Assembly: GCA_002337455.1 (NCBI GenBank)
Contig: DDGC01000006.1
Coordinates: forward strand, 126,208-150,778
Direction of reading: 5' to 3'
DNA length: 24,571 nt
DNA from: Rhizobiales bacterium UBA1912
Lineage (GTDB): Bacteria > Pseudomonadota > Alphaproteobacteria > Rhizobiales > Devosiaceae
Of the stretch, positions 18,293-24,571 are shown in pieces. The translations under genes and the position numbers were made by a program. Numbering within the stretch: position 1 is the stretch's first letter; each line of letters opens with the position of its first letter. The notes beneath the pieces are model-generated. The model made no database searches. It worked only from the letters and a program-made list of their open reading frames with translations, and was not told the origin of the DNA.

Positions 18293-18646
18293 TCAGGCCT
18301 TGCGCAGGATCTTTTCCATTGCCTTGCCCTTGGCTAACTCATCGACCAGCTTGTCGAGATAGCGGATTTCCTGCATCAGCGGGTCTTCGATATCTTCCAC
18401 GCGGATGCCGCAGATCATGCCTTTGATGAGCGTGCGCGACGGATTCATGTGGGGCGCCCGGGCGAAAAAGGTCTCGAAATCGGTGCCGTTGGCGAGCTCC
18501 GTGCCTAGCTGATCGGCGCTGTATCCGGTCAGCCAGCAAATGATCTCATCGACTTCATCTTTCGTGCGGCCCTTCCGTTCGGCCTTGGCGATGTAATGGG
18601 GGTAAACCGCCGCAACGCTCATCGAATAGATTTTGTGCCTTGTCAT
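18293..18646 (-). CDS. DUF2200 family protein
   Basis: This 117-residue soluble protein matches the DUF2200 family along its whole length: MTRHKIYSMSVAAVYPHYIA at the start, GRTKDEVDEIICWLTGYS, FFARAPHMNPSRTLIKG and MQEIRYLDKLVDELAKGK near the end. The family is widespread and very conserved, including in Firmicutes, but has no proven role. It is mostly helical with no membrane segment or signal peptide. ATG at 18646 is the family start. It converges on clpB. A 10-bp-stem hairpin at 18680 separates its start from the upstream DUF2147-like gene on the same strand, so it is probably transcribed on its own. Confidence 0.93.
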   Translation of the reverse strand: MTRHKIYSMSVAAVYPHYIAKAERKGRTKDEVDEIICWLTGYSADQLGTELANGTDFETFFARAPHMNPSRTLIKGMICGIRVEDIEDPLMQEIRYLDKLVDELAKGKAMEKILRKA

Positions 18647-18679
18647 ACCAGTTCCCGGACGCGATGCCTGCGTCTATGA

Positions 18680-18709
18680 AAATGGCCGCAGCTTTCGCAG
18701 CGGCCATTT
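18680..18709 (-). terminator. Terminator of the DUF2147-like gene
   Basis: Read on the minus strand, AAATGGCCGC (18709-18700) pairs with GCGGCCATTT (18689-18680), extended by an inner GC/GC step, with a small AAAG loop and TTTTC after the stem. It begins 20 bp beyond the stop of the upstream gene. Confidence 0.85.
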
Positions 18710-18729
18710 CATTGATATCTCAAATCCAT

Positions 18730-19110
18730 TTACTGGCGCTGATAATCAATGCTCGAGCAAAAGATTGCAGCCTGACAGCCGGTGAGCTTGATTGTGTCGG
18801 GGGCAGTCTGCTCGACGATCGCCTTGGCGTTGCCGCCGTTCAGCGCGATGGTGCCTTCCCATTTGTTGGGGCCGACCGGGGCTCCCTGAACAACCTCCTG
18901 GCCGACGAAAGCCAGGTTTTCCTCGGTGCGTGAATCGCCCTGGATGTCGTTGAGAACACCGCAAAGCTGCGTGCCGTCTCCGCAAAGCTCGAATGTGAAG
19001 CTTGTGCCCCAGCGATCGACCCAGGTGCCGTTGGGGTCCATGTCCTGCGCAAAGGCCGGCGCGACAAACAGGGCAGCGATCGCTGCTGCGGTTAGAACGG
19101 ATTTCATCAT
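18730..19110 (-). CDS. Secreted DUF2147-like protein
   Basis: This is a small exported protein of 126 residues. It has a clear Sec signal peptide: MMKS, a hydrophobic core VLTAAAIAALFVAPAF, and predicted cleavage after AFA (residue 21). The mature part has the marks of DUF2147: an N-terminal GTWVDRWG strand, a cysteine-bearing CGDGTQLCGVL turn, a W-x-G segment (KWEGTIAL) and a final TIKLTGCQAAIFC strand. The copy is short for the family, so this is called DUF2147-like. Lipocalin-like beta-barrel folds are proposed for relatives, with unknown ligands. I start at ATG 19110 because GGAG (19123-19120) lies 9 bp upstream and the signal peptide begins there; a longer open frame to 19284 lacks support. 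Confidence 0.8.
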   Translation of the reverse strand: MMKSVLTAAAIAALFVAPAFAQDMDPNGTWVDRWGTSFTFELCGDGTQLCGVLNDIQGDSRTEENLAFVGQEVVQGAPVGPNKWEGTIALNGGNAKAIVEQTAPDTIKLTGCQAAIFCSSIDYQRQ

Positions 19111-19227
19111 TGTTTCTTGCTCCATAGCGGGCACGGTCGACATGACAGCGCGCTTAATTGCTCGGTTTAAATCCCCGCACATGAAAACGTGCTGAACGAA
19201 AAAAAGGTTGCCAAAAGGTGCAGGATG

Positions 19228-19307
19228 ACCGGTTGAGCCGGTTTGCGCAACATGTCCGCCGCCGCCGCGCGAGGCCCGTTTCATGGTGCGGAGCGTTCAT
19301 CGCTCCG
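19228..19307. other. Two perfect hairpins in the divergent gap
   Basis: Within the 297-bp gap between the DUF2147-like and DUF1304 genes, ACCGG (19228-19232) pairs with CCGGT (19238-19242), and CGGAGCG (19289-19295) pairs perfectly with CGCTCCG (19301-19307), the latter followed by TCTTTC. Either could be regulatory or a weak terminator. No promoter hexamers stand out, and no further gene is seen in this gap. Confidence 0.4.
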
Positions 19308-19407
19308 TCTTTCATCTCGCGCAACACGCTTGCAAATCGGGACGCGATGCTGCTTGTTTCGCGAACGCTGATCACCCTGGGCATGCCGGGCAAAACGGAG
19401 GGCGTTG

Positions 19408-19755
19408 ATGGTTGCCAATGGTCTGATTGTGGTCGTCACGGCCATCCACGTCTATATCGTTTTCATCGAAATGACGCAGTGGAACAAGCCATTAGGGCTC
19501 AAAGCCTTCGGCCTGGGCCAGGAGCTTGCCGACAAAACAAGAGTGCTGGGCGCCAATCAGGGGCTCTACAACGGGTTCCTGGTGGCAGGGCTCGTTTATG
19601 GCCTGGCGGCAGACAGCGGCGCGTTCAAGGTGTTCTTCCTCGCGTGCGTCCTGGTCGCCGGGCTGTTCGGCGCCGCCACGGCCAGCCGGAAGATTCTGTT
19701 TATTCAGGCTCTGCCGGCTGCGCTGGCGCTCATCGCCTTCTGGCTTGGGTTTTAA
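19408..19755 (+). CDS. DUF1304 family membrane protein
   Basis: This 115-residue protein fits DUF1304, small four-helix inner-membrane proteins of unknown function. Hydrophobic segments lie at about residues 4-22, 48-66, 70-87 and 95-114. The signatures are HVYIVFIEMTQW in helix 1, a GLGQELADKTRVLGANQGLYNGFLVAGL loop (spread over residues 32-59), and FGAATASRKILFIQALPA late in the protein. ATG 19408 has ACGGAGGG at 19395-19402; the TTG one codon earlier is less likely. It converges on the helicase gene, with a palindromic repeat in the 72-bp gap. Confidence 0.93.
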   Translation: MVANGLIVVVTAIHVYIVFIEMTQWNKPLGLKAFGLGQELADKTRVLGANQGLYNGFLVAGLVYGLAADSGAFKVFFLACVLVAGLFGAATASRKILFIQALPAALALIAFWLGF

Positions 19756-19771
19756 AGTTCTTGTTTGTCGC

Positions 19772-19811
19772 GCGTCCGAACCGAATAGCCGTTTCCACCT
19801 ATTCTGGACGC
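19772..19811. repeat. Palindromic intergenic repeat, half-element
   Basis: Outer arms GCGTCC (19772-19777) and GGACGC (19806-19811) enclose GAATAG (19783-19788) and CTATTC (19799-19804). The preceding TGTCGCG and the trailing CTCTAG match edges seen in the 8431-8548 element. Lying between two convergent stops, it may also end both transcripts. Confidence 0.65.
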
Positions 19812-19827
19812 ACTCTAGCTTCAGGCG

Positions 19828-21651
19828 CTATTTGCGTCCCTTCTTTCCGTATCCCTTGGACCCGGTCTTGGCGGGACGCGGCGCATCGCCGGGGCCGGCT
19901 TCGCGCTTGGGCCGGGGCTTGAATTTGGGTTTGGGCTCGTACCCTTCCTTGGCGCGGGGTGGCTTTGACGGGCCGCGTCCGGTCGGGGCGATGGTAACGC
20001 CGCGTTCGAGGCCTGTTCCGCGCTTGAGGTGCTGGGCGAACTCATCGGCCTTGTCGGCAGCGATCTCGAAACGGGTTTCGGTGTCGTCGATCTTGATCGA
20101 TCCCACTTCGCGCTTGGTCACCCCGCCGGCCTTGCAGATCATGGGCAACAGCCATTTGGGATCGGCCCGGTGCTTGCGGCCCAGCGAAAGGGTGAACCAC
20201 ACGCCGCCCACCATATCGGGTCCGCGCGGCTCGCGCGGTGCCATGGGGTCGTAGGCCGGGCCGTTTTCGCGCTTGTCGCGCCGTTTGGATTTCGGACCGT
20301 CGCCGGACAGGGACACCGAGGAGGTTTCCTCGGGTACGGGCCGGCTGGCCAGTTGCTGGCGCAGGAAGGCCACGGCCAGTTGCTCGGGCGAAACCTTGCC
20401 CAAGAGCTCGGCCACGAACTCCTTTTCCTCGTCTTCGGGCATCGGCGCGGAGACCGCTGCATCGAGGATCTGGCGGCGATAGCGCGCCTCGATGTCGGCG
20501 ATGGTGGGGGCGGCGACTGTCGTCGCCGAAAGCTTGGCCAGCGAAAGGACGCGGGCCGCTGCCTTGCGCCGATGCTCGGGCACGACAAGAACGCAAACGC
20601 CCTTGCGCCCGGCTCGGCCGGTGCGGCCTGACCGGTGCAGCAGCGTTGCGGGATTGGAGGGAATGTCGGCGTGGATCACGAGGTCAAGATTGGGCAAGTC
20701 GATGCCACGCGCCGCAACGTCGGTGGCGACACAGACATGGGCACGTCCGTCGCGCATGGCCTGAAGGGCGCTCGAGCGTTCGGACTGGGCCAGCTCACCC
20801 GACAGTGCGACCGCGGCAAAGCCGCGATTGGTCAGCCGGGCCGCCAGATGGCGCACCGCCTCGCGGGTGTGGCAGAAGACCAGCGCGCTGGTGCTGTCGG
20901 ATGTCAGCAGGGTATTGATGATCGCGTGCTCGCGCTCGTCGCGGTGGACCACCATGAGCTGGTAGTCGATATCGGCATGCTGCTCGGTCGCTGCCGTGGT
21001 GGCTACACGGACCGCGTCGCGCTGATAGGTCTTGGCCAGATCGGCGATGGCGCGCGGAACCGTGGCTGAAAACAAGAGCGTGCGCCGCTCTTCCGGAGAG
21101 GCGGCAAGGATGAATTCGAGGTCGTCGCGGAAGCCCAGATCGAGCATTTCGTCGGCTTCGTCCAGCACCACGGCGCGCATGGCGCTGAGATCGAGCGATC
21201 GCTTGGTGATGTGGTCGCGCAGCCGTCCGGGCGTGCCCACCACAAGATGGGCGCCGCGGTCGAGCGCCCGGCGCTCGTTGCGCATGTCCATGCCACCTAC
21301 GCATGTGGCGATGCGAATGCCGGCATCGGCATAGAGCCAGTCGAGTTCGCGCTGCACCTGCAGCGCCAGTTCGCGGGTCGGGGCGATCACCAGCCCCAGC
21401 GGGGTCTCGGCAGGGCCGAACCGCTCGGCGTCACCCAGAAGCGTGGGGGCAATGGCAATGCCGAACGCCACGGTTTTGCCCGAGCCGGTCTGGGCCGAGA
21501 CCAGCAGATCGGCTTCAGCGTGCGCGGGATCGAGCATTGCCGTCTGCACAGGCGTGAGCTGGGTATAGCCGTGAGCGGTGAGGGCGCTCGCCAGCGCAAC
21601 GTGGATTGATGCCGGCAGGTCCGCCGGCGCGTGGTCAGTATCAGATGACAT
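19828..21651 (-). CDS. DEAD-box RNA helicase with DbpA RNA-binding domain
   Basis: This ATP-dependent RNA helicase of the DeaD/DbpA type (607 residues) probably acts in ribosome assembly or RNA turnover. The Q-motif region precedes LTPVQTAML. Motif I is AQTGSGKT at 53-60, Ia PTRELALQVQ, Ib GTPGRLRDH, motif II DEAD at 164-167, motif III SAT at 195-197, motif V ATDVAARGIDLP, and motif VI HRSGRTGRAGRKG near 339-351. Residues ~482-545 (VWFTLSLGRKHRADPKWL to the KAGGVTKREVG loop) form the DbpA C-terminal RRM, followed by a basic K/R/P-rich tail. I start at ATG 21651; the frame is open to 21825 but unrelated to the family. It diverges from the VOC gene across 157 bp. Confidence 0.94.
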   Translation of the reverse strand: MSSDTDHAPADLPASIHVALASALTAHGYTQLTPVQTAMLDPAHAEADLLVSAQTGSGKTVAFGIAIAPTLLGDAERFGPAETPLGLVIAPTRELALQVQRELDWLYADAGIRIATCVGGMDMRNERRALDRGAHLVVGTPGRLRDHITKRSLDLSAMRAVVLDEADEMLDLGFRDDLEFILAASPEERRTLLFSATVPRAIADLAKTYQRDAVRVATTAATEQHADIDYQLMVVHRDEREHAIINTLLTSDSTSALVFCHTREAVRHLAARLTNRGFAAVALSGELAQSERSSALQAMRDGRAHVCVATDVAARGIDLPNLDLVIHADIPSNPATLLHRSGRTGRAGRKGVCVLVVPEHRRKAAARVLSLAKLSATTVAAPTIADIEARYRRQILDAAVSAPMPEDEEKEFVAELLGKVSPEQLAVAFLRQQLASRPVPEETSSVSLSGDGPKSKRRDKRENGPAYDPMAPREPRGPDMVGGVWFTLSLGRKHRADPKWLLPMICKAGGVTKREVGSIKIDDTETRFEIAADKADEFAQHLKRGTGLERGVTIAPTGRGPSKPPRAKEGYEPKPKFKPRPKREAGPGDAPRPAKTGSKGYGKKGRK

Positions 21652-21808
21652 GATTGGGAGCCTTATGTTGAGGAGGCTATAGCAGAAGAGGGGCGGTTTG
21701 GGCCAGCGCTGATCTTGCGCGTGGGTGTCTCGCCGCTGTTGGCCGTTTCCGGACTTGACATGGCTCGCAAAGATGTGGAACATAACGGGAACAACAGGAG
21801 ACGCCCCC

Positions 21809-22159
21809 ATGCCAGCTACGGCCATCGACTACATCGAACTCGACAGTGAGGATCTTGCTGCAAGCCGAACCTTCTTTGCGTCGGCGTTCGGCTGGCGGTT
21901 CACCGACTACGGGCCCGATTATCTCGGCATTGAAGATGCAAAGCTCGATGGCGGGATTTCGCGGGCCGAGGGGGAGCGCAAATTGCCGCTCGTCATTCTC
22001 TATACCTCCGATCTTGACGCCTCAGAGGCGGCGGTGCGCGCGGCAGGGGGAGATATCACTCGCGAGCAGTTCGATTTTCCCGGCGGGCGACGGTTTCATT
22101 TCCGCGAGCCGGGCGGCAACGAACTCGCTGTCTGGAGTGAGCAGAGCCCGGCGGCTTAG
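21809..22159 (+). CDS. VOC/glyoxalase-fold protein
   Basis: This 116-residue protein has the vicinal-oxygen-chelate fold used by glyoxalases, bleomycin-resistance proteins and dioxygenases. It shows the usual beta-alpha-beta repeats: AIDYIELDSEDLAASRTFFASAFGW split over the first strand and helix, ILYTSDLDASEAAVRAAGG at mid-length, and FHFREPGGNELAVWSE at the end, whose ExGGNExAVW pattern is typical of the CFP32-like branch. Substrate and metal use are unknown. ATG 21809 has AGGAG at 21796-21800. A TTGACA at 21755-21760 lies upstream, but the best -10 partner (CATAAC) is 20 bp away, so no promoter is called. The stop overlaps that of the convergent peptidase by 3 nt. Confidence 0.9.
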   Translation: MPATAIDYIELDSEDLAASRTFFASAFGWRFTDYGPDYLGIEDAKLDGGISRAEGERKLPLVILYTSDLDASEAAVRAAGGDITREQFDFPGGRRFHFREPGGNELAVWSEQSPAA

Positions 22160-24135
22160 TTCGAGGCGGTGGTTGCCGATGCGGCTGCCACTGTCACTGG
22201 CGCGGTAACAGGCGTGCCCTGCTGCTCGATCAGTGCCCGGACCTGGGCGACAGTGGATGCGAATTCGGTCTGGTACTGCTGGGGCAGGGAATTGGCGCGG
22301 GGGAGTTTGACGGCCAAGGGATCGACGGTGTTGCCGTTGATCTTGATTTCATAGTGGAGGTGCGGGCCGGTCGACTGACCGGTCGAACCGACATAGCCGA
22401 TCACCTGGCCCTGGGTGACCCGCATGCCCGGCGTAATCCCATCGGCAATGGCGCTCATATGACCATAGGCGGTGTTGTAGCCATTGGCGTGGCGCAGTTC
22501 GACATAGCGGCCATAGCCCGAATACCATTGCGCCATTTCGACGATGCCGTCGCCGCCGGCATAGATGGGTGTTCCGGTGCGGGCGGCGAGGTCGGTTCCG
22601 GTGTGAAGGCGATAGTCGCCGAAAATGGGGTGGCGGCGATAGCCATAGCGCGAGCGCAGCGTGCCACCACCTTCGAGCGGCCGGCGCAAAAGGAACTGCT
22701 TTCCGGTTTCCCCGTCGGGATTGTAGAAATCGATCACTCCGTCCTGGGTCTGGAAGCGGAACAGTTCGCGCGTGGTGTTGGACAAGGTAAGCGCAACATA
22801 GAGAAGGTCCTGGTTGTCCTCCTCGACGGTGCCAGAGAGCAGAATTTCAATCGAGTCGCCGGGCGAAACGCGCCGGGTCAGATCGAGATCATAGGCATAC
22901 ATGGCAGCGATGCGGTCGATGGTTGCGTCATCGAGCCCATGCTTGCGTCCCGTCTCCCAGATCGAGCGGTAAATGGTGGGCAGATTGCCGACATTGACCT
23001 CCTCGGTGTCTTCTTCGGTGAACTCGATGCGCGGCGGTTCGAGTGCAGTGACGTAGCGGCCCTGATCGGTCAGCGCCACGGTCACGCGATGGACGGTGTC
23101 GTCATAAATGCTCACGCGATAGGGAATAAGCGTCTGGGAACCGCGCGACGCGCCAAACAAGATCCGCAGCCGCGTGCCCTCCGGCAGGTCGGTCCGGGGA
23201 TAGACGTTTTGCATAGCGCGGGTGACGGCGGAGACCATCTGGGTGGTGAACCCGTTGCGCATGAAGGCTTCGGCAAGCGGGGTCTGTTCGCGGATTGTCA
23301 GAACGCGCTCGGTGCGCAAATGCCCCATGTCTTCGGCCGCGCGCGTCTTGGGCATCACCGTGACGTTTTCAGCGACACCCTCGATCGTGCCCGGTGCGAT
23401 TTCAATGCCCAGCTCGCGCAGGCTGGTCGAGGGAGACGCGTAGGCCATAAGCGGTCCCTCCACGTCCGTATAGGCTCCCTCCACGGAGAGGCGCACAAAC
23501 TGGGCCGCACTCATATCGCTGATCGCCCGGTGCGGCGGATCGGTGAGCTCAAGCGCGGCGGTCCTAACGGTGAGTTCGCCTTCGACGTCGGCACCATATA
23601 TATCTGTGCTGACCAGCTCGGCAGACGGATTGGCGCGCAGCGGTTCGTTTCGCGCCAGCAAAGCGACGGGGTCGTAAGTGGGAATGTCCTCGGACAACGC
23701 TGTCGAGGCCGTGGCGAGGGTCGCGTTGATGGTCGTAAAGGGCTGGTTGCGGATGCGGGCGACGCCGTCGACCACCTCACGGATCGATGCTTCAATGACC
23801 TCGAGATCGGAATGGGTCTGGGTGACCGGTTTGGCGCGGCGCGTTTTGCCGACAAGCGATGCCGGGGCGGGCGTTGCGCTTTGGGACGCAGAAATGGCCA
23901 GCGCCTCGAAGGGCGTGGAAAACGTATCCTGCCCTTTAAAGGAGACCTGGAGTGCCCCGGCCATCAGCATGAAGGAGGTCACGCCCGTCAATACAGTGCC
24001 GGCCAGCCACGCAAAGCTGATCTCGCGGCCCTGAGGCAACGCGCCTTCCGGGGATTTGACGGTCAGAGCCGGCGAATCCTCGTATCCTGTCGCCTTGAGC
24101 AGGGCGGCGTGGCGGTTGCGTTGCGCTGCGTTCAA
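22156..24135 (-). CDS. Membrane-anchored M23 family metallopeptidase
   Basis: This 659-residue protein is a probable peptidoglycan endopeptidase. About 40 cytoplasmic residues lead to one membrane helix (residues ~41-66), then a long periplasmic part. The middle (~70-480) includes a Ser/Thr-rich region and beta-rich domains (AMQNVYPRTDLPEGTRLRI, SPGDSIEILLSG) as in OapA/MepM-like proteins. The C-terminal LytM domain keeps the zinc residues: H511-x3-D515 (HTGTD), H559 in YGHMS, and H592/H594 in PHLHYE, so it should be active. A short A/T/V-rich tail follows. The start is TTG at 24135: an in-frame TAA lies upstream, no ATG or GTG falls between, and GGGGAAG precedes it at good spacing. It is divergent from the rRNA promoter. 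Confidence 0.93.
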   Translation of the reverse strand: MNAAQRNRHAALLKATGYEDSPALTVKSPEGALPQGREISFAWLAGTVLTGVTSFMLMAGALQVSFKGQDTFSTPFEALAISASQSATPAPASLVGKTRRAKPVTQTHSDLEVIEASIREVVDGVARIRNQPFTTINATLATASTALSEDIPTYDPVALLARNEPLRANPSAELVSTDIYGADVEGELTVRTAALELTDPPHRAISDMSAAQFVRLSVEGAYTDVEGPLMAYASPSTSLRELGIEIAPGTIEGVAENVTVMPKTRAAEDMGHLRTERVLTIREQTPLAEAFMRNGFTTQMVSAVTRAMQNVYPRTDLPEGTRLRILFGASRGSQTLIPYRVSIYDDTVHRVTVALTDQGRYVTALEPPRIEFTEEDTEEVNVGNLPTIYRSIWETGRKHGLDDATIDRIAAMYAYDLDLTRRVSPGDSIEILLSGTVEEDNQDLLYVALTLSNTTRELFRFQTQDGVIDFYNPDGETGKQFLLRRPLEGGGTLRSRYGYRRHPIFGDYRLHTGTDLAARTGTPIYAGGDGIVEMAQWYSGYGRYVELRHANGYNTAYGHMSAIADGITPGMRVTQGQVIGYVGSTGQSTGPHLHYEIKINGNTVDPLAVKLPRANSLPQQYQTEFASTVAQVRALIEQQGTPVTAPVTVAAASATTASN

Positions 24136-24167
24136 CTTTTCTTCCCCGGACCCTTGCGGCCAGCCAG

Positions 24168-24173
24168 ATTATA
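24168..24173 (-). promoter_or_regulatory. Possible -10 box for the M23 peptidase gene
   Basis: A consensus TATAAT is present on the minus strand, 32 bp before the TTG start. The region 16-18 bp upstream holds no good -35 (ACGTCC-like), and the nearest TTGACA (24214-24209) is too far, so the promoter is only possible. Confidence 0.35.
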
Positions 24174-24383
24174 GTGCGCGTCAAAGGGATGGACGTGGCG
24201 GACTCATATGTCAAGCAATGAGCCGGTGCGCCTGTGCCTGTGCGCCTGGCGCCGTGGTTGGGCGCGTATTGATCGATGCTCGAAAAATGTGGCCAGACTT
24301 GGAATCCGAGGACGCAAACGAGCGGGTGCGACAGGTTTTTTCGCGGACTGTCAAAAAAGTGTCGTTCAAGGTGATTTGGCGTG

Positions 24384-24412
24384 TTGACACCGAAAGAGCC
24401 TGCCCATATAAC
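24384..24412 (+). promoter_or_regulatory. Strong sigma-70 promoter, probable rRNA operon P1
   Basis: TTGACA (24384-24389) and TATAAC (24407-24412) are separated by exactly 17 bp. The discriminator after -10 (GCCCCC) is GC-rich, as in promoters under stringent control, and an AAAAAA tract (24353-24358) sits where an UP element would be. Transcription should start near 24419. Confidence 0.9.
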
Positions 24413-24418
24413 GCCCCC

Positions 24419-24571
24419 ACTGCAGACGCGGTGGCGCCCTGAGCGCCCAGCGTTGCGGCTTCAGAACAAGGCGGTTGGCTCTGCCGGAACTTTCCGGAAG
24501 CTGGTCACTGTTCTCTGAAGTTCTCTTTGGAACGTCCCTGAGGCGTTTGTTATTTGACATTGTAGTTTTGT
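24419..24571 (+). other. Probable rRNA operon leader with boxB/boxA-like signals
   Basis: No protein is supported in this stretch. CCGGAA/TTCCGG (24484-24497) and GTTC/GAAC (24520-24533, boxB-like) can form small hairpins. The end, TTATTTGACATTGT (24550-24563), resembles the TTTGACATTGT block found in rhizobial rRNA leaders, which serves antitermination and RNase III processing ahead of 16S rRNA. The 16S gene itself lies beyond the window. Confidence 0.75.

Noticed and set aside
21755..21786. Promoter for the VOC gene (TTGACA and CATAAC)
   Set aside because: The 20-bp spacer is too long for a normal sigma-70 promoter and no alternative -10 fits.
22354..24174. 606-codon open frame antisense to the M23 peptidase gene
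   Set aside because: The opposite strand encodes a clear LytM protein with intact zinc residues; this frame shows only composition-driven sequence.
24226..24248. 9-bp direct repeat GTGCGCCTG spaced 14 bp
   Set aside because: Only two copies in a GC-rich gap; likely chance, and not CRISPR-like.

Overview
The window is a high-GC chromosomal segment from an alphaproteobacterium, almost certainly of the order Hyphomicrobiales (Rhizobiales). A Devosia/Pelagibacterium-like member is my best guess, but the sequence alone does not settle the genus. The order is supported by the block ubiG-lysC-ptsP-prfA-prmC-DUF4167-clpB, by DUF4167 and DUF1178 proteins, by rhizobial-type palindromic intergenic repeats, and by an rRNA leader ending in a TTTGACATTGT block. 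Nearly all genes are housekeeping and show no sign of recent transfer. No insertion sequence, prophage, CRISPR array, toxin-antitoxin pair or defence island is visible.

Layout. 1-2304 is the 3' part of secA, closed by a clear terminator. 2437-4203 is an SLC13-type permease with two TrkA-C domains. It converges on a methyltransferase-fold gene of the BioC/NDUFAF5 type (4207-5067, minus). Divergent from that gene is a tight plus-strand run: comF, grxC, a nitrilase-family amidohydrolase and a DUF1178 protein (5116-7475). A REP-like palindrome (7528-7627) separates this run from convergent ubiG (7680-8417, minus). After a double-palindrome repeat come lysC, ptsP, prfA and prmC (8709-14244), which cover aspartate-family amino-acid entry, the nitrogen PTS, and translation termination with release-factor methylation. 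A 449-bp gap follows with several RNA-like structures, then a DUF4167 protein, a strong terminator, and clpB (15580-18195) with its own terminator.

From 18293 on there are small accessory genes: DUF2200 and a secreted DUF2147-like protein on minus, and a DUF1304 membrane protein on plus. These are followed by a DEAD-box RNA helicase with a DbpA RNA-binding domain (minus), a small VOC-fold protein (plus), and a membrane-anchored M23 endopeptidase (minus). The last ~190 bases hold a near-consensus sigma-70 promoter with a 17-bp spacer and GC-rich discriminator, followed by what looks like an rRNA operon leader. 16S rRNA should begin shortly beyond the window.

The most interesting non-coding signal is 14311-14454, between prmC and the DUF4167 gene. 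It looks like a rod-shaped small RNA that ends in an oligo-T run and has features reminiscent of 6S RNA. I also see a family of related palindromic repeats in three intergenic gaps, a 7-nt sequence in the clpB leader complementary to its Shine-Dalgarno, and a methyltransferase-fold protein with a degenerate SAM-binding motif. I did not find a convincing new multi-gene system.
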